A DNA stretch of 30,578 nucleotides from the IMG/VR virus record IMGVR_UViG_3300042341_000061, positions 1 to 30,578 of that record; one strand, 5' to 3'. The position numbers and the translations under genes are program-made. The number at the start of each line of letters is the position of its first letter. Position 1 is the first letter of the stretch. Shown in pieces: positions 12,177 to 18,904 of the stretch. Below the pieces are notes generated by a model. That model did not search any database. It worked only from the letters and a program-made list of their open reading frames with translations, and was not told where the DNA came from. This DNA is from a virus.

Positions 12177-12712
12177 AACAATAACATTGCTTTTGTTTGT
12201 AACTCAGTTAATTCATATCCTTTCAAAGCATTTTTAAATTGCTCAGTAGTTAATTCTCCGTTTGATACTTTAGCAAGTCCAGATTCAAAACGTTCCTGAG
12301 GAAATAACTTACTTACTGCTTCTCGTGCCGTGTTTCCATCGTCATCCACCGCCTGTAAACTTAAAAGTGTTTGTAAACTTCCTCTTCGGTAGTAAGTAAT
12401 CGAAGCAATTAATTTCTGTGGGTCGGTAATCATTGGAAGAACTAAACTGCTTTCTATCTTATCTCCGTTTTCTATGTCTATTATCTGAGTGCATACCTTG
12501 CCGTCTAAGATGGGTTGTAAGAGTATTAAACCGTGTTTTAATAGGATTGGTTCGGTAGCTTCTAAAATAGCGTTTAAATCAGCGTATTTTTTATTAAAGA
12601 AAGGATTGTTAGAACCTTTAGTAACTTTGCCTATCTCTTGCTTCGCTTTCCATAGCTTAGTGTAGATAGTTTCGCTTTTCGGTAGAACGTCTACCACTTC
12701 TTCTTTTTTCAT
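12173..12712 (-). CDS. erf: ERF-family single-strand annealing protein
   Basis: The 179-aa product shows the ERF superfamily signature in the first 120 residues: 'LWKAKQEIGKVTKGSNNPFF', 'NKKYADLNAILEATEPILLKHG' in two pieces, and 'ASITYYRRGSLQTLLSL' with 'DDDGNTA'. ERF proteins anneal complementary single strands and drive phage recombination and genome circularisation, with a 5'-3' exonuclease, here the YqaJ-like gene two positions downstream. The C-terminal 50 residues are variable. A TATATTTG box lies 24 nt upstream of the start. Confidence 0.93.
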   Translation of the reverse strand: MKKEEVVDVLPKSETIYTKLWKAKQEIGKVTKGSNNPFFNKKYADLNAILEATEPILLKHGLILLQPILDGKVCTQIIDIENGDKIESSLVLPMITDPQKLIASITYYRRGSLQTLLSLQAVDDDGNTAREAVSKLFPQERFESGLAKVSNGELTTEQFKNALKGYELTELQTKAMLLL

Positions 12713-12735
12713 AGTTATCTGTTTTTAATTGTTTA

Positions 12736-12743
12736 CAAATATA
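12736..12743 (-). promoter_or_regulatory. TATATTTG -7 box before the erf gene
   Basis: The box lies in the short gap between the DnaA-like gene and erf, 24 nt before the erf ATG. The leader is unstructured and A-rich (ACAATTAAAAACAG). A clear -33 TTTG is not seen. It may be a secondary early promoter for the recombination genes. Confidence 0.48.
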
Positions 12744-12755
12744 GTGTTTATTAAC

Positions 12756-13184
12756 TTATAGCATACCTTCAGCAGCTAATTTTTTTTTAATTAATCGTTC
12801 TAAATAAATTAAAGAGTTCTTTTCGTTCTCGCTTGAATCGTTTGAGTAAGGTACGCTCAAGTCTATGCAGTTCATTATCTTATCAATCTTTTCTTTTAGC
12901 ACATAATCATAACCTTTATTGGCTTGTCTAACTACTTTTAAAGCGTGAATAACTGTGCTATGGTCTTTATCAAAGAACTTACCTGCTTTGCTCAGGTGCA
13001 TATTTTCTATTGCTAACCAAACCATTCCTAACTGTCGCCATTGCATTACTTCTCGTTTGCGTGATACTTGTCTAAGATACTCTAGAGAGAAAGGACAAGC
13101 TATTAGAAAATCCTCAAACACGAATCTTGTATTCTTAGGGAATGATTTCTTTGTGTCTGTAATTGATTGTATGTTATAATTCAT
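12756..13184 (-). CDS. DnaA domain IV-like DNA-binding protein
   Basis: The start is at ATG 13184 (MNYNIQSITD), which overlaps the stop of the previous gene (ATGA); the longer frame from 13220 is not needed. The 142-aa protein contains 'SRKREVMQWRQLGMVWLAIE' and 'LSKAGKFFDKDHSTVIHALK' (about residues 41-83). These correspond to the helix-turn-helix and the DHSTV signature that bind DnaA boxes in bacterial DnaA. The AAA+ ATPase domain is absent. It is likely to bind DNA at an origin or to compete with host DnaA, so it may initiate phage replication or shut off host initiation. The domain call is strong; the exact role is inference. Confidence 0.88.
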   Translation of the reverse strand: MNYNIQSITDTKKSFPKNTRFVFEDFLIACPFSLEYLRQVSRKREVMQWRQLGMVWLAIENMHLSKAGKFFDKDHSTVIHALKVVRQANKGYDYVLKEKIDKIMNCIDLSVPYSNDSSENEKNSLIYLERLIKKKLAAEGML

Positions 13185-13345
13185 TTTTTTGGTTTTATAT
13201 ATTTGATAAAGTAATCGCATTCACCTTGTTCGTTAGGCTTTATATCTGCGTATGTTTGCCAATATTTACACGGCTCTGCCATATACCGGTAACACTCTTT
13301 TTTTAGTTTGCAAGTTTCATTTTTGCACATTGCTATATCTGGCAT
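13181..13345 (-). CDS. Small cysteine-rich (zinc-binding) protein (54 aa)
   Basis: The ATG 13345 (MPDIAMCKNETCKLKKECYR) follows the previous TAA by one base; the longer frame from 13393 lies over that gene. Five cysteines are present (C-x4-C-x5-C, then C-x-x-W, and a late C before DYF), a pattern often seen in small phage zinc proteins. It is coupled by ATGA to the DnaA-like gene. A regulatory DNA- or protein-binding role is plausible but not shown. Confidence 0.68.
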   Translation of the reverse strand: MPDIAMCKNETCKLKKECYRYMAEPCKYWQTYADIKPNEQGECDYFIKYIKPKK

Positions 13346-13346
13346 A

Positions 13347-13532
13347 TTATTCTGATTTAAATGTTTCGTTGTAGTATTGTTCAAATGATTCACAAGTTAC
13401 TGCCGTATTCCATAATTCAATCATTTGCTCTTTTTCCATTTCTTTGGCTTGTTCTAAACATTTGTTTATTGAACGAATATCTAATGGTGTTAAAAGAATG
13501 TGTTCATACAACCATTCTACTGCTGTTTTCAT
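13347..13532 (-). CDS. Small phage protein with AKEMEKEQ motif (61 aa)
   Basis: The ATG at 13532 (MKTAVEWLYEHILLTPLDIR) forms an ATGA junction with the small gene upstream; the longer frame from 13565 overlaps that gene and is rejected. The motif 'AKEMEKEQMIELWNTA' followed by 'YYNETFKSE' recurs in many phage proteins beginning MKTAVEWL, all of unknown role. The 137-aa protein at 10916-11329 shares both pieces. It is likely cytoplasmic and helical. Confidence 0.72.
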   Translation of the reverse strand: MKTAVEWLYEHILLTPLDIRSINKCLEQAKEMEKEQMIELWNTAVTCESFEQYYNETFKSE

Positions 13533-13672
13533 ATCTCGTTTATATCTGTTATTAAACCTTTCCATAATTGGAATTTATCTTTAGCATCTGACTGAGTGTA
13601 TGCGCTTACAATTAAGTAACGCTCCTCCCATCTCTTTAGTTTTACCTTGTATGTTATCTTAAATCTTTTCAT
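13529..13672 (-). CDS. Small basic protein (47 aa)
   Basis: The ATG at 13672-13670 overlaps the preceding gene by 14 nt, and the TGA at 13531-13529 overlaps the next ATG. The product is MKRFKITYKVKLKRWEERYL followed by 'IVSAYTQSDAKDKFQLWKG'. It is basic at the N-terminus and looks like a small beta-beta-alpha unit of the kind found in phage early regions. Coupling at both ends supports it; the function is unknown. Confidence 0.62.
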   Translation of the reverse strand: MKRFKITYKVKLKRWEERYLIVSAYTQSDAKDKFQLWKGLITDINEI

Positions 13673-13847
13673 AGCTTTTTATTTCTGAGATTCTGTTAAC
13701 TAATTGAGCGTTATAATTGTCCCAATATCTTTTTAAGTCTCCGTGTCTTACTCCGTTGTTAGGGATGAACTCGTTTTCTAATGTAGTAGGCTTTACGTGT
13801 TGGTTAAATGCCTCTGTTACTTTCTTAAATACGTTTCGTGTTTTCAT
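13659..13847 (-). CDS. Hypothetical protein (62 aa)
   Basis: It begins MKTRNVFKKVTEAFNQHVKP and ends ISEIKSYEKI. It is basic, with a middle stretch 'NNGVRHGDLKRYWDNYN'. The start overlaps the preceding TGA (ATGA at 13847-13844). There is no membrane segment and no known motif. It is part of the chain of very short genes transcribed first from the 14243 promoter, where phages often keep host-takeover functions. Confidence 0.6.
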   Translation of the reverse strand: MKTRNVFKKVTEAFNQHVKPTTLENEFIPNNGVRHGDLKRYWDNYNAQLVNRISEIKSYEKI

Positions 13848-13981
13848 AATGACAATATTAGTTTGTGATACTCTTTAATTAAATTATCTAATCTGTTTAG
13901 TGTTTCTTCTGAATAAACATCCGTGTTTGCTTGTCGCTCAATCTCCAATTGCTCAACGTACTTTGTTAAATCTTCTTTCAT
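13844..13981 (-). CDS. Small coiled-coil protein (45 aa)
   Basis: The ATG (13981-13979) shares bases with the previous TGA (13980-13978), and the TGA (13846-13844) shares bases with the next ATG. The product (MKEDLTKYVEQLEIERQANT, then 'EETLNRLDNLIKEYHKLI') is acidic and helical throughout, like a short coiled coil. It is missing from a simple length-based gene list, but the junctions on both sides are exact. Its function is unknown. Confidence 0.6.
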   Translation of the reverse strand: MKEDLTKYVEQLEIERQANTDVYSEETLNRLDNLIKEYHKLILSL

Positions 13982-14220
13982 ATCTCATCAAGGCTTTTAA
14001 GTTTATCAATCACTATCTGGTAGCTTCTCCATAATCTACCTAATCCACGTTGGCAGGTATCAATAACATTCTCTGAATGCTCGCGAAAGTTGTTAGGGAT
14101 GGCTATTTCTGCATTGTACCGTAGCATATTATCTATTCGGTTCTGCATTCCTTCGCATAAGTAAAGCAATTCGTTTGCTTTTGCGTGAAGTTCTAAGGCT
14201 TCTTTAATCTGTTTTTTCAT
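13978..14220 (-). CDS. First early gene: helical protein of unknown function (80 aa)
   Basis: The start is placed at ATG 14220 (MKKQIKEALELHAKANELLY), since the frame from 14256 would include the promoter box at 14250-14243. The leader between box and ATG is 22 nt, unstructured and A-rich. The protein is mainly helical ('ANELLYLCEGMQNRIDNMLR') with one cysteine and an Arg/Trp-containing C-terminal helix. As the first gene after the strongest early promoter it is a candidate host-directed early protein. No family is recognised. Confidence 0.66.
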   Translation of the reverse strand: MKKQIKEALELHAKANELLYLCEGMQNRIDNMLRYNAEIAIPNNFREHSENVIDTCQRGLGRLWRSYQIVIDKLKSLDEI

Positions 14221-14242
14221 CTGTTTTGTATTATTGTTTCGA

Positions 14243-14272
14243 CAAATATAATACAATTGTTTATAACTGCAA
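14243..14272 (-). promoter_or_regulatory. Main early promoter (Bacteroidota type)
   Basis: On the minus strand TATATTTG (14250-14243) matches the -7 element TAnnTTTG, with TTGC (14272-14269) 18 nt upstream at the -33 position. It lies in the gap after the phosphoesterase terminator and just before the first early gene. This is the best promoter I can see, and it separates the late and early modules. Confidence 0.72.
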
Positions 14273-14302
14273 TACTTTTAAACAAATTATTTTAATTATT
14301 TT

Positions 14303-14338
14303 AAAAAAACAAAGGGAGAACATCTCTGAACTCCCTTT
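14303..14338 (-). terminator. Intrinsic terminator after the phosphoesterase gene
   Basis: On the minus strand AAAGGGAG (14338-14331) pairs with CTCCCTTT (14318-14311) across a 12-nt loop, followed by G and seven Ts (14309-14303). It stands 57 nt after the phosphoesterase stop and before the main early promoter. It should stop late transcription from entering the early region. Confidence 0.88.
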
Positions 14339-14395
14339 CTTACCTAAAACAAAACAGATTGTACTTTACGAAAAAAGTTCTGCTAATGTACGCAT

Positions 14396-15385
14396 TTATC
14401 TCACTTTACCGTTTATTATTCTCAAGTTCTTTACTTCAAAGTCTCCATTGTCAAACGTAGTAACAAATGCAAATCCGTGATTCCATTTATTGTAAGGCAT
14501 ATATTCCGGAGATAATCCACATAAACTACCCATAGACCAAGTTGTAACTACATTTCCTTGTAAGTCTTTCTCGCTATGCTCAGACGTTGCGTGATGGTGT
14601 CCTATGATTGCGTTAGCTTTTGCCCTTACATATAATCCTCGTGCTACGTTTACAGGACTAAATACACTTTGCCCAAATTCGTGCCCGTGCATAATGTTTA
14701 GATTACCTGCTTTAATGATTTGCTTGTCTTTAATTTCAGTAACTCCTAACTCTCCAAATCTAAGGATGCTTTTTAACTCAAAGTCTGCGATACCTAACAA
14801 CTCTGGTGCTACCGTTTTCAAATAGTTTTCCCACCTTGCCTCGTGATTTCCTATCTTGAAGTATATAGGACAATCGAACTCATCTCTAAGTTGTCTTAAA
14901 AAGTCTTTTGTCATATCTATTTCTCCTGCTAAATCACGAAGTCTTCTATCTTTAATAAAACGAGATGCTTGATACATATCCATAGTATCTCCATTTAATA
15001 TAATAGCGTTAGGCTTATGGTCGTATGCCCATTCTAAAGCAATACTCAAAGCATCTACATCGTGGTAAGGTAAATGAATATCTGATAATATCAAGATTCT
15101 ATTATTCCCTTTAGGCATTATAAAAGGTTCTTGTTCTTTATAGTCTGATTCTGGAAGTTTCTTCCATCCGTTAGATTTTCTTTTTTCCTCTTCCGTTCTT
15201 TTGTATTCTTTAATTCCTTTTGATTGTTTATGTTCTCCTCTTATAATTCTAACACAACTCCTTACTGCTTCTACATTTTTAAAGTCTAAAGAATGGTCGT
15301 TGTAAATTAATTTAGCTAAGGTTTGAGTTGCCATAGCAGGATGCTTTTCTAAATAGTCTATAACTATTGATTGATTTACGTTCAT
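14396..15385 (-). CDS. Metallophosphoesterase with N-terminal helix-turn-helix-like region
   Basis: The 329-aa protein holds the calcineurin-like phosphoesterase motifs in order: 'LSDIHLPYHD' (Asp102, His104), 'LNGDTMD' (Asp133), 'IGNHEARW' (Asn180, His181), 'MHGHEFG' (His233, His235) and 'IGHHHAT' (His263-265). These bind two metal ions and hydrolyse phosphodiesters or phosphomonoesters. The first 70 residues are helical and winged-helix-like ('VIDYLEKHPAMATQTLAKLI'), perhaps for DNA or protein binding. The gene starts just after the endolysin terminator, with only a 10-nt leader, so it is expressed by read-through. The substrate is unknown; nucleic acid ends or nucleotides are likely. Confidence 0.9.
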   Translation of the reverse strand: MNVNQSIVIDYLEKHPAMATQTLAKLIYNDHSLDFKNVEAVRSCVRIIRGEHKQSKGIKEYKRTEEEKRKSNGWKKLPESDYKEQEPFIMPKGNNRILILSDIHLPYHDVDALSIALEWAYDHKPNAIILNGDTMDMYQASRFIKDRRLRDLAGEIDMTKDFLRQLRDEFDCPIYFKIGNHEARWENYLKTVAPELLGIADFELKSILRFGELGVTEIKDKQIIKAGNLNIMHGHEFGQSVFSPVNVARGLYVRAKANAIIGHHHATSEHSEKDLQGNVVTTWSMGSLCGLSPEYMPYNKWNHGFAFVTTFDNGDFEVKNLRIINGKVR

Positions 15386-15395
15386 AATAAGTTTG

Positions 15396-15421
15396 AATAA
15401 AAAAACCGATGTTACTCGGTT
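15396..15421 (-). terminator. Intrinsic terminator after the endolysin gene
   Basis: On the minus strand AACCGA (15421-15416) pairs with TCGGTT (15409-15404) with a 6-nt loop, running into seven Ts (15405-15399) and TTC. It begins at the endolysin stop codon. The stem is short, so partial read-through into the phosphoesterase gene is likely. Confidence 0.75.
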
Positions 15422-15871
15422 CTATTTGCGTTTGTAAGGTATATAGGTAGATTTACCGCCTTTCTTTATCATTCGTAATACTTGCTTACGATTGTGTCCT
15501 TCTCGGTATGAGATGTGAAACCAAGCTGCCTCAGTATCATTCCCTGCTTCGTAAATTAATTGGTCGAAAACAACGTTATCTATAATCCACTCGAATAAAT
15601 CTCTATCGTGTAAATCTAAATCTATTGCTTCGCCTAAACTATGTTGAGATGTTAAAGCCCCCCCAATGCGTTTATTTACGGCAGGAGAACGATAACCACT
15701 ATTCACTCTAATCGGTTTCCCTAAATGCTCTCTAATAGGCTCAAAACAATTAATAGCCAATGCCATAGCTTTAGCAAGTTGCCCAGAGTTCATCGAGTTG
15801 TTTATTCCGTAGTTTGTAGCAGCATCTGAACGCTCAAATTCTGCTCTGCTTAAATGCTTACTTAACTGCAT
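15422..15871 (-). CDS. M15-family peptidase endolysin
   Basis: This is the lysis enzyme. The 149-aa protein matches phage D-Ala-D-Ala/L-alanoyl-D-glutamate peptidases of the M15_A (peptidase M15_3) type. The zinc motif SxHxxGxAxD is present as 'SQHSLGEAID' (His77, Asp84), and the third ligand is His119 in 'WFHISY'. The family's 'RVNSGYRSPAVNKRIGG' lies at 55-71. There is no signal peptide or cell-wall binding domain, so a holin is needed. Two small membrane proteins encoded directly upstream supply candidates. It cleaves peptide bonds in peptidoglycan stems; the specific bond cannot be read from sequence. Confidence 0.95.
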   Translation of the reverse strand: MQLSKHLSRAEFERSDAATNYGINNSMNSGQLAKAMALAINCFEPIREHLGKPIRVNSGYRSPAVNKRIGGALTSQHSLGEAIDLDLHDRDLFEWIIDNVVFDQLIYEAGNDTEAAWFHISYREGHNRKQVLRMIKKGGKSTYIPYKRK

Positions 15872-15887
15872 ATTACTATTAGGTAAG

Positions 15888-16088
15888 TTACTCTTTAGTA
15901 AGTTGTGACAATGTAGCAGTTACTCCACCGATTGCTAATAAATAACTACTCGCCGTAATTAATGCTGCCGGTAAAGCTACAGGTGCTGCGATTATAGCTG
16001 CTCCTACTGCTCCTGCAATGATACCTACTCTTTGTACTTTCTTCCAAAACTTAGGAGTTTTAGATAGCCATCTTTCTTTTAGTTCCAT
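15888..16088 (-). CDS. Small membrane protein, holin candidate (66 aa)
   Basis: After a basic N-terminus (MELKERWLSKTPKFWKKVQR) there is a long Ala/Gly/Ile-rich hydrophobic region, residues 22-58 ('GIIAGAVGAAIIAAPVALPA' then 'LITASSYLLAIGGVTATL'), enough for two membrane passes. The gene stands just before the endolysin and overlaps the previous gene by 29 nt. Size, topology and position fit a holin or a pinholin-like protein. The other candidate is the single-span protein upstream; they may form a holin pair. Confidence 0.74.
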   Translation of the reverse strand: MELKERWLSKTPKFWKKVQRVGIIAGAVGAAIIAAPVALPAALITASSYLLAIGGVTATLSQLTKE

Positions 16089-16335
16089 ATTTCTTTTTAT
16101 CAGGTAAAATACCTACCATTAATTCGCTAAATTGTACGTGTTTATCTAATTGTCTTTTGCTTGTTTGTATTCTATCTTCCATACAATCGTATAGCTTTAA
16201 CTCTACTCTTTCAAGTTTAGATTCTAAAACCTCAAATCTTTTAGTAAAAAAGCTATACATCAAGAATATTACTAATACTAAAACACCTATTACTCCGTGT
16301 TTCTTTATAGCTTCTATTGTAGGTATTAGTGCCAT
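16060..16335 (-). CDS. Single-span membrane protein with coiled coil, holin/spanin candidate (91 aa)
   Basis: An N-terminal transmembrane helix ('GVIGVLVLVIFLMYSFF', residues 14-30) is followed by an amphipathic heptad region ('RFEVLESKLERVELKLYDCM') and a basic end. This layout resembles BhlA/UviB-type holins and also inner-membrane spanin-like proteins. It is part of the lysis cluster before the endolysin. No lipoprotein partner with a lipobox is visible, so a holin or holin regulator is more likely than a two-component spanin. Confidence 0.7.
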   Translation of the reverse strand: MALIPTIEAIKKHGVIGVLVLVIFLMYSFFTKRFEVLESKLERVELKLYDCMEDRIQTSKRQLDKHVQFSELMVGILPDKKKYGTKRKMAI

Positions 16336-16343
16336 TTGTAAAA

Positions 16344-16601
16344 TTAATTTATTGGTGGGAATGGTGGTGTAGGTTTAGGATTGTAAGGAATTAAATCCAA
16401 GTCCTTAACCCATAGAAATTTTACGTTTGTGCAGAAGTTCATCTCCTCAGTTGAGATTATCCAATTGTCATCCGCATCTTGAATAGGATTGAAGTAGCTA
16501 TCCTCAGTGTACTGCTGACCTACTAATTCATCTTTCTGTACCTCTGTAAGCAGTCCTACATAGTTAGGATATTCTGCTTGTGTTATGTCTGTTAGTTTCA
16601 T
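16344..16601 (-). CDS. Hypothetical protein, probably tail-fibre associated (85 aa)
   Basis: The start shares a base with the TAA of the preceding gene (TAATG at 16603-16599). The sequence (MKLTDITQAEYPNYVGLLTE ... 'NPKPTPPFPPIN') is acidic with a proline-rich end. In shape it resembles short proteins that follow tail fibres in Bacteroidota phages ('F-x-P-I-Q-D-A-D-D-N-W-I-I-S-x-E-E'). A chaperone or minor structural role is possible. No motif decides its function. Confidence 0.62.
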   Translation of the reverse strand: MKLTDITQAEYPNYVGLLTEVQKDELVGQQYTEDSYFNPIQDADDNWIISTEEMNFCTNVKFLWVKDLDLIPYNPKPTPPFPPIN

Positions 16602-17365
16602 TATACTTGTCTTGATAATGTAGTTTGAAACGCTTGTACTGCTGTGTAGAAGTTAGCTGCTTCGGTGTCTGTAAGTCCATCTCCTATTGATGAAAATGCT
16701 ACTTCAGCGTTAGAAGGGAATGCTGGGCCTGCGTTGTATGCACCTAAAAATATATTTTTATTTGAAAAACTTGTAGATGTTTTAGAGTCATTTAATAATA
16801 TAGTTGAATTTCTAATTAGTTTTTGATTTGTTCCATTTGGTCTATTGACCATATAGAATGCTGCATTAGCTGCTTGCGCAGTTTGACTAAAAGCAGCTGC
16901 TAATGAACCATATAATTGTCCACCTGATAATTGCAAAATACAATCTAAACTATCATTAGCCATTAATACACCACCATTAGGTGTAGTTCTTGCATAGTGT
17001 GAAATGTGCGCACTTGATATAGATAAAACTGTACTTGTATTTAATTTAGTATCTGCATAAGCATTTGTACCATTCGGTAAAGCACCCGTACTAGAATGTG
17101 TCCATCCACCATTAAAAACCAATCTATAAGCAGCATCTAAATCACGGGCATCCATAAAATTAAATTTATGTTTTGCCGCAGTACCACCCACCATTGGATA
17201 TAAAGCCTTCATCTTAGAAGTTAGTCCATAGGTTGCCATATCACTCTCAAGTGTAGTCAATGCGCTTATAATAGTTGCATCAGTTTCTCCAGTAGCAGTT
17301 ATCCACGCAGTTGTTAATGGAGTAGCTGGTGCACTTGGCTGCACTAAATATGGATTGATTATCAT
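16601..17365 (-). CDS. Putative receptor-binding/structural protein (254 aa)
   Basis: The 254-aa protein has low charge and is rich in Ala, Thr, Ser, Asn and Gly, as in beta-rich fibre or decoration domains. The segment 'DLDAAYRLVFNGGWTHSSTG' with 'ALPNGTNAYADTKLN' (about residues 75-110) recurs in Bacteroidota phage structural proteins. The remainder resembles a lectin-like beta sandwich ('NIFLGAYNAG', 'SSIGDGLTDTEAANFYTAVQ'). It overlaps the previous gene by 4 nt and lies between the fibre-like 168-aa protein and the lysis genes. I infer host recognition or surface decoration from composition and place; there is no catalytic motif. Confidence 0.66.
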   Translation of the reverse strand: MIINPYLVQPSAPATPLTTAWITATGETDATIISALTTLESDMATYGLTSKMKALYPMVGGTAAKHKFNFMDARDLDAAYRLVFNGGWTHSSTGALPNGTNAYADTKLNTSTVLSISSAHISHYARTTPNGGVLMANDSLDCILQLSGGQLYGSLAAAFSQTAQAANAAFYMVNRPNGTNQKLIRNSTILLNDSKTSTSFSNKNIFLGAYNAGPAFPSNAEVAFSSIGDGLTDTEAANFYTAVQAFQTTLSRQV

Positions 17366-17868
17366 GCTCTTGTTCCTATGATAGTAACTTTCAAACCTTT
17401 CGCAGTTCCATCACCAATTTGGTCGATGTCAATAGTTATCTCAGCATCATCTGCTAGTGCAGTGTCAGAAATAACCGCTGGTGTTGCCGCAGTTGTAGAT
17501 GTCTTTTCAGTGTTGTCAATTGTCAGCTTTGTTGATAGGATACTTGTCCCACCTTCATTGATGTCAACCGTGAATATACTACCTGATGCTTGAGCAGTTG
17601 AAAGTGATGCACGAACCGCAGTAACTGTCATTGCATAAGGCATTCTAAAAGTAACCTTAGCAGTACCAGTAGTTAGTGCAGTTGTCTCATCTGATGCAGC
17701 CACTTGCACCTCAGTAGGTAAACCACTCTGAGCAAATGTCTTAACGTTTGCACCTGTAACTCTCTTAGTAACGTACGATGCACCGCTAACCTCAGATATA
17801 ACCATTAAATCCGTAGCCGCAAGTGCTGCGCCTTTAGCCGTTAGTTCACTTATTTTCTTTTCTGCCAT
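17362..17868 (-). CDS. Putative tail-fibre or head-decoration protein (168 aa)
   Basis: The N-terminus, 'KKISELTAKGAALAATDLMV' followed by 'ISEVSGASYVTKRVTGANV', is the short anchor motif common at the start of phage fibre and appendage proteins. Residues 70-168 form a beta-rich domain ('MPYAMTVTAVRASLSTAQAS', 'GGTSILSTKLTIDNTEKTST', 'DIDQIGDGTAKGLKVTIIG'). This domain is found in many marine and freshwater phage structural proteins and probably forms trimeric sandwich folds. Thr and Ala content is high and cysteine is absent. It likely sits on the virion surface with the 254-aa product. Confidence 0.72.
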   Translation of the reverse strand: MAEKKISELTAKGAALAATDLMVISEVSGASYVTKRVTGANVKTFAQSGLPTEVQVAASDETTALTTGTAKVTFRMPYAMTVTAVRASLSTAQASGSIFTVDINEGGTSILSTKLTIDNTEKTSTTAATPAVISDTALADDAEITIDIDQIGDGTAKGLKVTIIGTRA

Positions 17869-17878
17869 TTTATATTTT

Positions 17879-18103
17879 TTATCGTTCTAATAATGTTTCG
17901 CCTGAATAAGAAACGTCATAGACTGCTCCAAATCCACCGCTATTAAATAATATCTCGTCTATAAGAAAGTCCTCTGCTTCTGTAACAAAAAAATCAGAAT
18001 TCTCAGCAAGTAAATTAGTAGTCTCTAAACCACCGCTGCTTCCATCTGCTCCCCAACTAATCGTGTTAAGAACGCCTTGCCCCCATCCTATTGTGTTCGC
18101 CAT
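17879..18103 (-). CDS. Small structural-type protein (74 aa)
   Basis: It starts MANTIGWGQGVLNTISWGAD. This repeated 'x-I-x-W-G' opening is familiar from short proteins in Bacteroidota phage structural regions. The rest is acidic ('SDFFVTEAEDFLIDEILFNS'). It lies 10 nt before the fibre-like gene. It may be a fibre adaptor or minor virion protein. Direct evidence is limited to position and the recurrent start motif. Confidence 0.65.
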   Translation of the reverse strand: MANTIGWGQGVLNTISWGADGSSGGLETTNLLAENSDFFVTEAEDFLIDEILFNSGGFGAVYDVSYSGETLLER

Positions 18104-18173
18104 CTTTCTCTACTTTCTTTAAGTATAACTTTAACTTTTGTATATTGTTTTCTTTTACCTTGTACTTCTTCAT
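18066..18173 (-). CDS. Possible tiny gene coupled to the connector gene (35 aa)
   Basis: The ATG (18173-18171) overlaps the connector's TGA (18172-18170) in an ATGA junction, and the frame ends with TAA at 18068-18066. The product is MKKYKVKENNIQKLKLYLKK plus VEKDGEHNRMGARRS. It is strongly basic. The last third overlaps the next gene's start by 38 nt. Coupling favours translation, and the length disfavours certainty. Confidence 0.42.
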   Translation of the reverse strand: MKKYKVKENNIQKLKLYLKKVEKDGEHNRMGARRS

Positions 18174-18904
18174 AAATACCACCCATTTAAGTTATTCTCT
18201 CCTCGTGGGTACATATCACCGTTTGAATTAGAATTATACTCTGGGAAAGATGCCGTGTTAAAATTAATGTAATCTACAAACCTTTGTGTATAGTGTTGTG
18301 CTATTTGTCGTTGCTTTTCTACTAAGAAATCTACTTCGTTTTTTTCTACGTTTTCAGCGTTCTCCGAAGAGTGCTTGTAAACTCCCTTGTTAGCAATTGT
18401 GTAAGCTGCGAAAGGCAGATATTCAACGAGACTCCAATGGATGAGCATTGGCTTTATATAGTCATTTAAAAGATTGTTATACGCACTTGGTATTGTATAG
18501 ATTGAACTGATTGTTACTGCTCCATTTGTACCACCTGCTACCGATGCAGTATTTCCAACTTTATAACCCGTTCCTGCCGTGTTTATTGTAGCGTTTGTAA
18601 TTAACCCTGCCGCCGCAGTAATATTTAATTTTAAACCCGTTCCCGTTGCGCTTGTTGTACTTCTGTCTGTTCCCGTTGTATAACCTGTTCCTTGATTTGT
18701 TACAGTTATTGCCGTTGGAATTCCTGACGTAGCTAAAGTAATTTCATCTTTGATTCTATTCAACAAGTCTGTACCTAACATAGTTTGTATGTGTACATCC
18801 TGCGCTATTTTGATAAACTGAATAAATTTATCTGTATCTACATTAACATTTACCGCAGTAAATTTAACTAAGTCTGTTCTCGATATTAAAAGTGCTTCCG
18901 CCAT
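18170..18904 (-). CDS. Head-tail connector protein with inserted GxGY-repeat domain (244 aa)
   Basis: The outer parts (residues 1-60 and 137-244) make a helical connector of the type found after portal genes in Bacteroidota phages. Recognisable pieces are 'LISRTDLVKFTAVN', 'FIQFIKIAQDVHIQTMLGTD', 'YIKPMLIHWSLVEYLPFAAY', 'ENAENVEKNEVDFLVEKQR' and a C-terminal GWYL. Between them (residues 61-136) lies a foreign-looking Gly/Thr/Asn-rich stretch with two units containing 'NQGTGYTTG' and 'TAGTGYKVG'. These resemble the GxGY repeats of phage surface and fibre proteins. The insertion falls in a loop where related proteins have a short turn. It would project from the neck as an extra surface domain. 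The gene shares a base with the portal stop (TAATG). Confidence 0.78.
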   Translation of the reverse strand: MAEALLISRTDLVKFTAVNVNVDTDKFIQFIKIAQDVHIQTMLGTDLLNRIKDEITLATSGIPTAITVTNQGTGYTTGTDRSTTSATGTGLKLNITAAAGLITNATINTAGTGYKVGNTASVAGGTNGAVTISSIYTIPSAYNNLLNDYIKPMLIHWSLVEYLPFAAYTIANKGVYKHSSENAENVEKNEVDFLVEKQRQIAQHYTQRFVDYINFNTASFPEYNSNSNGDMYPRGENNLNGWYL

